The notes beneath the pieces are model-generated. The model saw only the letters and a list, made by a program, of their open reading frames with translations. It did no database searches and had not been told where the DNA came from. A stretch of 64,000 nucleotides of DNA. Origin: Pampus argenteus (taxonomy: Eukaryota; Chordata; Actinopteri; Scombriformes; Stromateidae). Location of the stretch: contig CM072879.1 of the NCBI GenBank assembly GCA_036937835.1, forward strand, positions 12,264,001 through 12,328,000. The letters are read 5' to 3'. Both the position numbers and the translations under genes were made by a program. This document shows positions 1-12,479 of the stretch, one piece after another (position 1 is the first letter of the stretch; each line of letters opens with the position of its first letter).

Positions 1-2764
1 AACAATGGGTCAACTGATTATGTGTAATATAAACAACATTAAGCAGCAGACAGACAAAATTAGAGACTAGAAAAGCCAAATTTTTCATTAAAGAGTTGGT
101 GGAGACCAAGCAGGACTAAAATGAAAGTGAAAATTGGACTTGTCAGGCCAGAAACATGACGCTAAATGAATGAAAACATATTTCCCATATCAACTTTATA
201 AGGTGATGAGTCAGTGTTATGATTACACCTTGTTGGCCTAGTTGCCCCTAATCAACCCCCCAAAAAATATGAATGCAGATTTTAATAGTATTGCATATGT
301 GTACATTGCTATTTTTCCACAATAATACAATGTCATGGCTTTTTGAAGTTTTCCTCCTGCATGTGAATTGATTGAAGGTATAAAATACTTAATAGGCTTA
401 CCTGTATGACAAGCAAGCAATTTATGAAGATAAAATGAACTAATGCCTAATTTAGTTACACCCATTTTTTTTTTATTTCCAGTTGCAAATTTTTATGAGT
501 CGTGTTCATGTAAGATTAGCCAGGGGGCAATTTTGTCTTATAGTCCCAGTATGAAGACACACTGTTCGTTTGTGGCTCTCCTCAGAATGGTAGGTTTTTA
601 AATAGCAACCATTAATCCTTATGAATTAGTAATCATCACCAGTCTCTTGCCAACTTTCTCACTCCAACATGCACACAAATGAATCAAAAGACACAAATCA
701 CTGCCACCATTTAACACTTTTCTCACACTGAGTTTTCATATGTTTCTTTTGAGTTGTTTGTACGCCATGTTTCTGTCATGGCAGCTGTGGTTTACCTTGC
801 TCTCCTCAACTGTACATTTCCTTCATCTATTCCCTTCTAAACTTTGGCCTTCACGGCTCAGCAAATCGTCTTGCAGCTTGCACGTACACTCACATGTGTG
901 GCCCTGCAGTGTAAAGTGGTAGAGCATATGCAAATGAACAATTGTAAATTATAAATGTGTAACATCTTCCATAAATTTAGAGCTTGTAGAACTTAGATAT
1001 GAATAAAAAAAACATATAAAAGTCCTTAAATGGCTTTGAGGCAGTGAGAAAATGAGCTTTCTGTTGTATAATCTCTGCGCATGGAAAAAACTATCCAAAC
1101 ATTTTGTCCGCCATTGTGCATGATTTTAAAAGTTCATCACAGCATTTTGTCCTTTAGTAGCAAGTTTTATGCTGAGAGTCATGAGTTGTTCTTTGTGCCA
1201 GGGAACTGAGAGAGGCTTAGCAATAATTACGCCTCGAGTGGCTCTAATACAAATTTCACAGGGAGACAGAGTGGAGAGAGAAAGAAACAGAAAGTGCGAG
1301 ACACAGAAAGGGATTAAGAGAGAGACAAAAGCCCAAGAGGAAGGAAAGGATTGGAAAAGGGAGTTCAAAATGAGAAAAGAGGGGGAGTGCGGAAAAAAAG
1401 AGAGGAAGAGAGAAAGAATGAGAATGAGAGTGAGTGTGAGAGGCTGAGGGACACCATGCTTGAAAATTCTCTCTGATCTTTGAGCCGTGGGACCAGAGGC
1501 GATGGTATACCCCGCAGAACTCTATTAAAATTCAACCAGCCTCACTAAAGCTCTCAGTTATTATACAAGAGATGCCCCGCACAGCTCAGCTTTCTCTGTT
1601 TGCTCTCCGTCATATGCACACAGTACACGAGCCTGCGCGCAAAAGACAAACAGACGCTTACACATCCATCCACATATACACACGTTCAGAGGCCAGTTTT
1701 AGTGATTAGGAGGTCCGAGGCAAACACTGTTTTATTTTTATCCTTTCTCTATCTGGGAATGTTGGTATTGGCAGCGGTAGAAGACGTACTCAAAACTTTT
1801 TCTGAAAACTATTAACTATTATCAAAAGTAAAACTATTATGGTAATAGCGACGAGTCGTTTAAGAAACTCTTGGTTTGCAGTTTAGATATTGGGATCTGT
1901 GAAAGAAACCCACCGGATGATCTCAGGCTACACTAAGGCTTATAAGGGGTTAAACATTCATACTCAGGGACCAGTCCCATCACAGGTAGCCAATGTGATG
2001 AAGCTAAAATGGGGGTTATATGCACTCTTTTGTTAGAATTAGGAGTCTGGCGGCAGCATTTTGAATTAACCGGAGTCTGGAAAGATGTGTTTGCTTAAGC
2101 ATGAATAAAGTGAGTTACAGTAGAGATGCATGCATGATTAACAGTTCCCAGGTTCTTCGGAAACAGAGCGCACTAGATCTTGGAGATTCTGTAAATGACA
2201 GCAACTCTGTCTAGAATGGCTGAACGGTTAGTGCTGAAACCATTTTAAATATCACTGGTGTCTGTTAAAGATCAGATCTGAAATCAGAGCAAGAGAAATT
2301 CTTGGCTGAACACACAGATACTTATTGTGAAAAACCCTTTTATGACTCTGTGTCAACTGGACTTTCCATCTGACTCAGTAGACAGATATTTCTCAGGATT
2401 TTTTGTAGAAAGACTCTCCACACTCAAATATCTCACAGAATCTCATTCCAGGCCTTTGAATGCTCTCCAACTCTGCACAGGTCTGGCAGGATCAGTGGAG
2501 CAACAGCAGCAGAGATTTCTGCTTGAACCACCAGTGTTTTTTTTTGTCTTTGAAGCTACTGTTCAATGTTTGTATGTCGACAAAGAAAATGGTCTAAATC
2601 TGTATTCTTATGTATGCTCAGATATGAGTTTGTGGCAGCTGTAGAGCCACTTTTTGACTGATGGAAATACTGAATCGGGCGAGTGTGATGGATTGTGAAG
2701 ATTATGTGTGTTCTCTGTATTGCCCAGCAGAGGGAGTTCCCTTTGAATTCTCCTTTCTCCCCAG
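1..2764. other. Non-coding, intron-like or intergenic
   Basis: AT-rich unique DNA. Apart from the purine-rich block at 1257-1445 I see no gene, RNA or mobile element. Confidence 0.5.
1257..1445 (+). repeat. Purine-rich low-complexity block
   Basis: Mostly A/G with GAGA and GGAA units. The Lys/Arg/Glu-rich frame through it is compositional, not a gene. Confidence 0.75.
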
Positions 2765-2849
2765 AGCAGAGTCTTCATTGGCTCTCAATAGCCCAAGTGT
2801 CAGAGGCAGTTCAGCCAATCGGCACGCTTCTGGGCCACAAACATCTGAA
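2765..2849 (+). CDS. Exon-like segment or CCAAT-bearing regulatory block
   Basis: A strong acceptor (GAATTCTCCTTTCTCCCCAG) is followed by an 85-nt segment open in one frame. It reads AESSLALNSPSVRGSSANRH and then ASGPQTSE, up to a weak donor (TCTGAA|GTAGTA). It would enter needing one base and leave on a codon boundary. The same bases also carry two oppositely oriented CCAAT boxes (ATTGG near 2776, CCAAT near 2815) about 40 bp apart, with a TATA-like CTATATAC about 100 bp downstream, so a promoter is an equally good reading. The open frame continues to about 2957 before a stop. Confidence 0.22.
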
Positions 2850-5843
2850 GTAGTAATAATGTGGAATGTGCTGGCTCGGCATGAGCTGTCAACTAGAGCA
2901 TGTAGTACTATACTATATACGGATGGAGGGAGGAGACGACTAGAGAGGAGGAGGAAGTGATGAGCGCTCGATGACAGAGCAGTAGTCCTATTGTACTTAT
3001 TGTTGAGTGTTTGTGTGTATGTGTGCGTGTGTGTGTGTATACAAAGCAATACTATCAGCTATTCTACGTTGCCTAACATCAACAAACCCCACCCTCGCTG
3101 CCTCTCCTTCTTGCAAATTCACACAGACATAGGCAACACATTGTTTTCTCTCATGTCTCACAGTTGCACAACTTCCACACAAACAGGCGTGACCAATTAC
3201 AGAAAACCTTTATCTCAGCACCAGAGATAAGATTAGATTTAAAGAAGGTAATCTAATGGAAGAGAGAGTTATAAAGAAGCCGGAGGAGCTAAAGGATATA
3301 ACATTTATACACACAGTTGGACAGACTTTGTAGGATTAACATCAATATATTGAACATACAGCACTTATACTTTCAAATACTTCAGCATACTGACAATAAG
3401 AGTGCATTTGTGTCCTATGTGAGGCTGTGTTGATGCATTTCAGCAGGTTACATGTTTGACACAGAAGTTTCAGGCCCTGACCGTCAACAGTGACCCAGGA
3501 TTAGTAACTCTTGAGTCCCACAGATTCACAGATCTAAATTAATCCCCAAGTGGCTGCTGGTGGGGGCATACTGTATGTCCATATGTGTAGATGTGTTTGA
3601 CATATAGCATTTATGCATGGGGTTGATTTACAAAAATTTGTCATTCAATATACACATATCACATTTGTCAAAATATACAAAACAAAAGATAATGATTCAA
3701 AGTCACAGTATTTGCAGCTACTGCCAATTGTATTCAACTGGTTAGGTTAACATACTGCAAACAATCTACATTTAATCAAAACCAGCCAGTACTTTATGTA
3801 CAGTAATAATATAACGTGTTTTCATATCTCTGCGTGTAAGTAGGAATATGAGAAATCTCACCCCAGATGGCAGAGTAACAATCTTATGGGTCATAATCTG
3901 GCCTGCTGACTGACAACATGTGTTAATGCAGGGTCAGCTACTGGAGGCCTGCTATTAATAGAATGGCAAGCGAGCAAGCTAGCACATGCACAAACACATG
4001 CACACACACACAGAGACATAACACATGCATGCATAATATAATACAACACAGGTCAAGATACAGCATGTTACTTTAAATGATACAACTTTTAACTTACAGT
4101 TGTTAGCTTTTTATTAATGACAGTGATCTAAATCGTATTCAGTTACGTAGTTAAACAGGAAGACTCATTGAGATCAACACACCTTTTCCAAAGAGGCTTG
4201 CATACAGAACATGCACTAAGAAGACAACCATGTTTCAGATATAATAACACTAAAGGATGCCAATGACGCCATGTAGCTGTTTTATGATGGTAATAATGAA
4301 AAGTTAAATGTATGCACAAGGCTTTTCAAGTGTTTTGATTGTCCTTGATGAAAGAGTTGTTTCAAATTCTGCCAGTGCGTGTCTGAACATTAAATTTACT
4401 CTGTTGTATATAAGTGCTAGTTGGTTTGACCTCCTTTACCTTCTTTTCTAGCTTTTGCTGAGCAGATGTTAGTAGCTTGCACCAATGTGACTATTTAAAG
4501 ATGAGAATCGCTTTGTTTTTGCTAACCTACATCTAAAAATGTTGCTATTATGTCTTGCCATTTCCTGTTTGCCCTTTGCACTGCGGTTCTTCCTTTCCTA
4601 CATGTTGCATGTATGTGTTTCCCTTCAGTTTGGCTCATCAAGATTGCTGCTCTCTCCTCCATCATAGTTTTTTTGTCACGCCTTATTTGTTTCAGAGCAC
4701 ATCTTGTACAACACGGAAAGTAGATTTTGCAATCCATAACTTAGTACATAATTTCATAATCAGGTGTTGTATAAGGAGGATGTTAAATTTACACTAGCAT
4801 GTTTGCGTATGTGACAAAATGTGTTTTTGTCCCAGTTGTGTACAGATAATAATTAATCCATGTTTAGAGTAGACTGCCAAAAATATTGATATTTAAAAAA
4901 AAACTCACATAAGTCACGTCTTAGAGCGTTGCTTAACACATGCACACATACACAAGAAGAAACCTTCAGCAGTAACATATGACTTAAATACACATGCTGT
5001 TTGAAAGTGGAGTGAGTATATGAACTGTTTGAGCTTCAAGCTGAATAAAGCCAGCTATGTATATTGATGCCAGCATTGACACAGGCTTCAGATTGGTTAT
5101 GCAAGTATTCCAGCTAGTATATTTGAAAGAGAAATTAAAGAGGAAGTTTTCTATAAATAGAGACTACATCGAACAATACAGAAACACTGCGTGTCTTACT
5201 TTAAAAAATAGTGAACTACAATTTGAATTTTTGTGAATTTTCTAAACAGATTATTTGAATGTTTAACATCAATATTAATCTACAAATATGTGAGACGTAT
5301 GATTATTTACTCTGTATCCTAATCAGAAAACATCTTTTATAGTAATACATTCACCCAAAGCTGAAATCTTCACAACCACATAGTAATGTTGACACACAAC
5401 ACACATTCAAGAGTGAACATCAGCTGATGTGAACATTAGGTCAGAGGGAAGCCTGCCAAAAAAAAACAAAAAACACTCCTGTCGAACTTGATTTCAGCTG
5501 AAGTGACTGACCAGGAATGTGATACTGAGGTGTGTGCATGTGCACATGCGTCAGCTCCAAACAAAAGCAAGTTATTTGACATTACATTTACTGAGCCTCT
5601 GGTTATTTTTATTCTCATAGTCTTCTTATAGCTTTGGCTGCTAGGGCTTTATCTGCAGGCATTAATGAGTCTCTCATAATAAGACTCTGAGACAAAGATG
5701 TATGTTGTATGTAAATAATTAGCTGCCCCACAATGTTGGGAAAGGCCTTTGAGAAAGACCAACACTTTACTCTGTCTTGTGTTTTGCCCTCATATTTAGC
5801 ATTTAATATTTACAGAAACAAATTTGGGAAATACATACTTACC
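2850..5843. other. Non-coding stretch
   Basis: A short GT tract near 3011-3038 and scattered CA words near 4000. Nothing else supported. Confidence 0.5.
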
Positions 5844-6075
5844 ACCTGTGGTGGAGTATTCAGATTTTTTACTTAAGTAAAAGTACATAAGTATTAGCAG
5901 AAAAATGTATTTAAAATATTAAAGTAAAAACTGACATGCTGTATTATTATACAGTATATGGCATCATCAAATAATACTAATGCATCAATGTCCAAGTAGT
6001 ATTCTCCTGTTGTAGCTGCTAGAGGTGGAGCTAGTATGATCTATTTTATATAGTTTATATAAAAAGTATGATATG
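5844..6075. mobile_element. Non-autonomous hAT-like (Tol2-style) repeat, copy 1
   Basis: The segment begins GTGGTGGAGTATTCAG, then TTTTTACTTAAGTAAAAGTA, and later contains GTAGCTGCTAGAGGTGGAGC. These are landmarks of a very common teleost repeat whose ends read CAGTGGTGG...AAGTACATTTAC and which resembles the termini of hAT transposons such as Tol2. The copy is diverged and the far end is not distinct. The family name is from memory. Confidence 0.6.
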
Positions 6076-7155
6076 GAAAGTATAATAAAGAATCCACACA
6101 CATGCAAACATGAAGGTTCACTATCATTCAACATAATCAAACAGCCAGCAGCCATGCCGGGGACTCTCCCTCACTTAGAGAGCTTTTCTCCACTTATGAC
6201 AATGACTATAGACATGCAGAGAGACACAGTGATAAAGATTAATTGATGGTCTTGCAGAGTTTGTAAAGGCACAATGTTATCAGGCCTCTTGTGGTCAGGC
6301 ATCTAGGGAAGCAGTGTGTTGATGAGACAGCAATTTTATTGATTCAAAATTTTAAAAGGCTTTAAAAAATCGAAAGTCTAGACGAAGCCTGCCGGATGTT
6401 CACATCCAATTGCAATTAAAGAGTGCAGCTGTCAGATAACTTTGGTGGCAGAATTAAAGGCTGAGTGAGATTACAGAGCAGGCAGAGGCAGAGGCAATGG
6501 CTTTTTTCTTTTTTTTTTTTTAAAGTTTGCATGGATCTCAGGATCGTCTAGTCATGTTGAATTAGACCACTACTATAGTACAAGTTTCTTGTATACTTGA
6601 CTGCATTAAACTGAATGTACAGCACTCATTAAGGTGGGGCGTAAGTGGAGCAGAAGCACTTTAAACCCTGATGGCTCCAGTGAAATGATATAACATAACA
6701 GGAAGTAACATTGTATGATGTTGCCTGAACTGAACTTAAGATCTTCACTCTCTTTACATTAAGAAAGACAGATGAAATATTAAAATACTATACTTTTAGA
6801 TTTGATACGATCCTTAAGATTTTTAGATGTGTGTGACTCTGCAAACTAAAAAAAAAGTTTTAGTTGTTGTTCTTTAAGTACCACTCTAGGAAAGGGTCTC
6901 TGAAAGAGGTGTAAAGAGGCAAAAGTAACCTTGATATACAGTGCAAGGGGAATATGGAGAGAGGTCAAGGTCCACTGGGAAACAGGTGAAGTTTAAGAGG
7001 CGGGAGGAAGACAGAAGACAGGTACATGATGGGAGATACTAATGATGACGGTCAAAGGGTGAAGACACAGAAGCAGTATTGAATTCTGATCAATGCATGT
7101 GGTAGACGGGGCATTTGCACCAGTCTGTTGTCCTCCTGAGGACAATCTCTAATAG

Positions 7156-7290
7156 AGGGTTGCAACTACCAGTTATTTAAAATTAGTTATATTCATCATG
7201 AAGTTAGTAAAAAAAATAGTGAAAAAGACCCCAGAGTACAGTGCAGGATCTTTGAATCAAAAGTCCAAAAGGACATTTTTGCTATGTTGT
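7156..7290. repeat. Possible fragment of the same AT-rich repeat
   Basis: Begins GGGTTGCAACTACCAGTTAT, like the usual start of that family (GGTTGCAACTA...ATTATTTT), then decays quickly. Short and uncertain. Confidence 0.3.
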
Positions 7291-7439
7291 CAGTCGTAAT
7301 TTGGGAAATAAACTTGTTCTCTCTCTCACTGAGAGTCAGCTGAGAAAAGTGATCCCACTTTCATGTTTGCCTCCATGAAAAGAAACATAAGAGTGCTTGT
7401 TCACAGCCAAGAAATACTCTGGCACATTAACGCCAGTAA

Positions 7440-7680
7440 AACTACAACTTGTTGATTTTTACATTTCAGTTTTTGTACAGATTAAACAAACAAGATGTGT
7501 TGTGTTAATTAGTGTGCTTTACATGTGCCGGTAGGTGGATTTTGTTACCTTTGGACAGATTCAGACTGGCTGTTTCCTCTTGATTCCAGTTTTTATGCTC
7601 AGCTAAGCTAACTGGCTGCTGATCTTCTCATCTAACTCATGGCAAGAAAGCAAATATGCTTGTTGAATCAACTAATTGTT
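7440..7680. repeat. Common teleost dispersed repeat, unnamed
   Basis: Contains GTTACCTTTGGACAGATTCA, GGCTGTTTCCTCTTGATTCC, AGTTTTTATGCTCAGCTAAG and GCTAACTGGCTGCTGATCTT, then TCATCTAACTCATGGCAAGA. This phrase recurs in many fish genomes from memory. I cannot name the class. Confidence 0.5.
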
Positions 7681-7689
7681 TCTAGATTA

Positions 7690-8685
7690 ATAATGCTTCC
7701 CAGCAAGGTTACTACATGGGATAGGACAAACCCTATTTCATGTACAGTCAGCTAAAATGAGGGGAAGTTTTGCAATGCACACTCACGCCAACTTCACAAT
7801 AGATCAAAGGTACATTCTGTTCTACTTTGCCTTCATCGTTCTTTTACCTCTTGTCTCTGTCATTCTAACTCTCACTTGCGTTGCAAAAGATGGCACCTCA
7901 TACTCACAGTTTCTTTCTCTGTTCCTCTAATGCAGTCACACTGTCATACACCATAAAAGAAAATAAGGCAACCAGGCAGACAGGCAGGGTGTAAGGCGAG
8001 CGCTACAGATTTGTCAGCTGCCTCTTTCAAGTTCATCTATTATCCAGCTGACTCCTCGCTGACCCCTGTGCTTGTGACTGTCTGCTGTAGAGGCCTGTCC
8101 TGATATCATTCACCACTGTTTGTATGCAAGTGTGTGTTTGTGTGTGTGTGTACAAAAGTGTTTTTGTAGAGCAGGCATAACAGGCTTTTTTTTTTTTTTT
8201 TTAACCCTTATTAAACCAAAAAATATGGCTGAGGAAATATCCTCATTTATGATACACAAAAGGATGGTATTTTTTATTTTGGAGAAGGTTGGGACATCCC
8301 ATTTAAGGAATAGTCAACACGTTATGTAGAAGGGTGGGTGAAGGGGTGAAAGTAGAATTAGATATTACCAAAATCACGATTTGCTTCTTCGTAATAGGAG
8401 TGAAAATGGTAAAACAACAGGTCTGTATAATAAGTAAAAAAACATTCTTGTGTCCCTGTAATATTGGAGTCTCATCTGCAAAGGCAGTCTAATAATAAGT
8501 TGGAGGTTCAGAACTGAGAGCCAATTATTTTTTCATACAGAGGGAGCACGGCTGTGAGACACGCACTCTTCTCCACTGGTGCAGTTGCTTCCACTGGTCT
8601 TTATATGTATATACATAATGCCATTTCTGATCTGTGACATCATTCAGCCACTCATTCTTTGTGCATGACACACTGTGTGCATGCT

Positions 8686-8735
<50 letters not shown>

Positions 8736-11087
8736 GACTACTGTAAGAAGACAGACGGTGTGCATTGTATTGCAATGTATGACTCAGAATATACGATACA
8801 TACATACTGTGCACATATCTCTAATTGAGCAGTCTAAGTATACGTTTCTCCATTACAATTAGATCTGGGCTTCTATAGATTACATTAAGGCACTGAAATT
8901 CTGCCTGCCCAGGACAGCTTGATTCACTTGGCTGCTGTTAATACACAGATTAGGGAACTCTCTTTGCCTCCTAATCCTCCCCGCTTCCTTCTCCCTTGTC
9001 GCGGGAATGGTGAAGGTGTGTGAGAACAGGTTAGCCGATAGCAGGCATTCACTACAGGATTATACTTGCGAGGGCAACTTTAAGCTGTTGTAATTTGGTT
9101 GTTAGAGAGGTGATGTGTAAGTGGTGATATATCTCTGTGCTTGCAATTGTTACATGCTGATTTGGATGCTGCAGAACCCGGATTTGAGGTTTGTTCATGT
9201 TTAGAATTCAGTGAAGATATATGTGGCTTAGATGTGTCAATGTCTTTGCTACAGCACAGTGCATAGTATGAATAATGGGGAAAGGGATGAGGAATAATTG
9301 GATGCAAGAAGTGTTTGTTTTGTGCAAAGAAAAGCAAGTGAAATATTTTGCCTGTTGGCAGGGATAATATAGAGAAATTCCAATCTATTGTGATCATATT
9401 TTCTGTTTTAAGGTTGAACACTGAATATTAATATATAGTGGATATTACTTTACAGTGTGACATGTAACACTTCATCTATTCTTGCATGCTGTGTTTGATC
9501 TGGCCCTCAAACTTGCAAACACTTCCACATTTGAGCAAAAGGGGGGGCCGTGAGCAGCAGAAAAATACACTATCCCCTTTTACATAGAGAGAACTTCAGC
9601 AGAAGACCTAAAATCTGAAGTGACAGCGGCCTTCAAAGCGTACAAGACGAGTGTTCCTCTTCTGCTAAAAAAAATCTTTGGATTCTGCAGAGAACATGAA
9701 GAGCTGAAGGTGTTGATGCAGTAGTCTGATCTTTTTCAACGCTGCAGCTGAACAGGTAAATGGTAAAATTCACATACAAATGAAGAATATGTAATTTTCT
9801 AGATGCTTGAAGACCTGGGGTGCTCAATAACTGAGTGTACTATGTTAAGTGGCATGCACTCCAGACACTGTATTACTCTGTTACTCTGCTGTCCAAGATG
9901 TCCATGACCATTAAAATCTTTAAAATCCCTTAAGAGCTGTTTCCAGAGGCTGGCGATGATTATTTATTTATCTAGCTTAGTGTGTTTTTTAAGTTTAGTG
10001 TGTTACTTATTCATATCCCAGGTGTAGTGTCAAATCCCTTGTTTGTGTATACTTGTTAAGTGGATGTCTCTTTTTTAGCTGAATAAGAGTTTTTCCTTGG
10101 GCAAATGCTTGGGCTTTATCTTTTATTTTTTTTAATTTTTTTTTTAAACAAAAAACATATTTTAATATAGATCAGACATAGGTCACATAACTATTCTATC
10201 AAATATATAAGTTGATAGCCTTCCCCTAAGATTGTTAATCATAGTGGTTTAAAAAAATGGCACTGACATTTAAAGCATGACTCATTTAATCTTACAAAAT
10301 AGCTATAGAGGTATGCAGGTTTAAACAGCCACACCTGGTACACTTTATTGTACTTCAGTGAGTACTGTTTACACCTCCTACACAGAACTCAGGTACATCT
10401 CCAGGGAGTAACCCAACCCTCTAAAAATCTGCTCCTCCTTTGGGAGCAGTTTTTTATTATTCCTCAAGCACACCGTGGCCCTATACATTGTACTCTGAAT
10501 GGTGCAAGCCATTCAAATGACGGCTCTGGTAGACACGCTACTGCTGAGCTGACCTCTTCTACCTACATTGGTACTTTCTGATTCTTCATGCCTAACCTGG
10601 ATCATTCAATATGTGGAATCTTTCATTCACCCACTAGGTGTGTGTGTGGGTTTATACCTGTAAGTACATGCAGAGAGGAGAGAGCAAGTAATGACTGGTA
10701 CAAGAACATGCTTGTATGTGCAGATGTACTATATATGCATGCACTTATGTGAGCTAGCAAGACATTTAGCAAGCCCACAGAATAATTAAATTATAATTCA
10801 GAAACATAATGAAAGTGAAACTCGAGATAATAAGCACAAACAGCATGCTAATATTCTAATAATACAAAATAATACGCATTCTGCAATATGCTCTACGGCT
10901 GTGAACTGAAACATTCCTGTCTCAATTCAAATATCCATTCACTACCACAGTGTGTGTGTCTTCATTTCTATGCATTCAGGCCATGAATGTAATGCTATCC
11001 TCCTGGCACACCGGGCAGCCTACCTCTCTGTCTCTTTGTTTGGCATACATGTGAAAGGGCACAATAGAGTGCTGGACAATAGGCTAC
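7690..11087. other. Non-coding stretch
   Basis: Contains a T16 run near 8186, the (GT)23 tract, and a CCTAATCCTCC motif near 8970 that resembles a homeodomain site. No coding exon seen. Confidence 0.5.
8687..8732 (+). repeat. (GT)23 microsatellite
   Basis: Uninterrupted GT dinucleotides; source of spurious Val-Cys repeat frames. Confidence 0.97.
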
Positions 11088-11230
11088 TTATTGAATGACT
11101 GACAGGGAGTGGGATACATCCCCGATCGTCTGTCGCTCTAGAGCCTCGTGCGGCGTACGGCTCATGGTCAGTGTCAGGTTGCACTCTTCTGTGATGAAGA
11201 GGGGAAGGCGCTCGCTGCCATGTCGGAAAT
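11088..11230 (-). CDS. Minus-strand exon-like frame ending in a stop; unidentified
   Basis: On the minus strand, an acceptor-like CTGTGACCTCCACCAG at 11231-11246 is followed by a frame that needs one preceding base, runs 46 codons and ends in TAA at 11088-11090. It starts FRHGSERLPLFITEECNLTL and ends SHSLSVIQ. Codon choice is strikingly coding-like (CTG, GAG, AGC, CGC, CTC, ATC, ACC) and the block is more CpG-rich than its flanks. This would be a 3'-terminal coding exon of a minus-strand gene, but there is no clear polyadenylation signal close downstream and I do not recognise the protein. A decayed gene fragment is the main alternative. Confidence 0.28.
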
Positions 11231-12044
11231 CTGGTGGAGGTCACAGGGGTCAAGTTGATAACAAACAAACACTCTGAAAATAGAGCACTATTATGTCGAT
11301 ATGTTTTTTTTTTTAAAAGTTGACTATGATGAAAAACGTCTCTAACAGTATATTAGTTGATTTTGTTTTTATTAATACTTAAAAACTTGCAAACTTTTAA
11401 AAATTGTCAAAATGTATGACTTAGCCACTTCAAGTGAATTAAAAATAACTGATTCATGGTATGAATGAATAAATGTCCGCCTTAAACATGTTGTATAGTA
11501 TCACTCCATAATGGTCTCTATGTTTGTGGTTGAGTCTGTGTGACAGTGAGACAGTTGCTATCAGCAGCTGAGATTTCTCAACTTGTCACTGTCAGCTGAC
11601 AATCAGTCATCCCCTTCAGCTGAGCTGATTCATTCTAAGATCCTGAGCTCTCTACCTCAAAACGCCTGCCATGATCTGCCTTCTGGTCTGTTGACAGCAG
11701 CTCTGTGAGAAAAGCTTTTTTGGTTTGAAAGGTTTTATGTGCCATGCATGTACGATATGGCATCCTTAGAATGTGATATCAAACATGGGACTCAAATACT
11801 ATAATATCTTGAATTGTATTCTATTAAATTACCTCACTGAGACAACTTTATTTTTAATTATCCAAGATTCCATCTCAACTTGTGTATTTGTGATATATTT
11901 GAGTCTGATATTTATTAACTTATTTTTTGCCTGGTACTGTATTCAATGGATGTTCATCATGCATATATTATTCTAGCATGTAAGGTTACTTATCTATGCA
12001 ATGAAAATATTTTTGTACTTTCTTTCTGCTGATGTGATGCTTCA

Positions 12045-12081
12045 GTTTCTGTGCATAGGATCAATAAAGTTAAGATAAGAT
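12045..12081 (+). repeat. Possible LINE/SINE 3' tail
   Basis: GTGCATAGGATCAATAAAGT followed by TAAGATAAGATAAG resembles the 3' tail of fish LINE/SINE elements, which end in an AATAAAG-type signal and short tandem units. No body of the element is identifiable upstream. Confidence 0.3.
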
Positions 12082-12420
12082 AAGTTAAAGTACCAATACT
12101 ACTATATTAAAATACCAAATTTACAAGTATGTCCTGCATTTAAGAAGCGTAGACCAGATTAAAAGTATCAAAAGTATTGATTATGCAGTAGAATGTAGTA
12201 TTCATGTATTATTGAATGCATTATATAGATTAACATGCAGCATTTTAATATTGAGGTGGAGCTAGTTCTGCTATATACTGTAGACTGCTGGGTAGTTTTA
12301 TCCATAACAATGCATCATATTTTATGTTTTGTATGCTCTCTGCAAAGTAACTCCAGCTGTCAGATAAATGTAGTTGAGTAAAAAGTATGTGCATGTAAAT
12401 GTAGTGCATGAAGTAGCACA
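12082..12420. mobile_element. Non-autonomous hAT-like repeat, copy 2
   Basis: Shares landmarks with the copies at 5844 and 53589: AAAGTACCAATACTACTATA at the start, GAGGTGGAGCTAGTTCTGCT, CTGTCAGATAAATGTAGTTG, and GAGTAAAAAGTATGTGCATG near the end. It is more complete internally than copy 1 but lacks the clean CCACCACTG terminus. It abuts an AATAAAG-containing tail at its left. Confidence 0.6.
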
Positions 12421-12479
12421 AACTGGCTATAAGAATGCAGCCTCTAGTTTCTACGACTATATCCCACAAATGAACCAAT

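Noticed and set aside
1169..1447. Lys/Arg/Glu-rich plus frame
   Set aside because: Produced by a purine-rich low-complexity block without splice or start support.
8634..8862. Val-Cys and similar dipeptide-rich frames
   Set aside because: Translation of GT/CA microsatellites; the same applies near 42267, 47182, 48372 and 26446.
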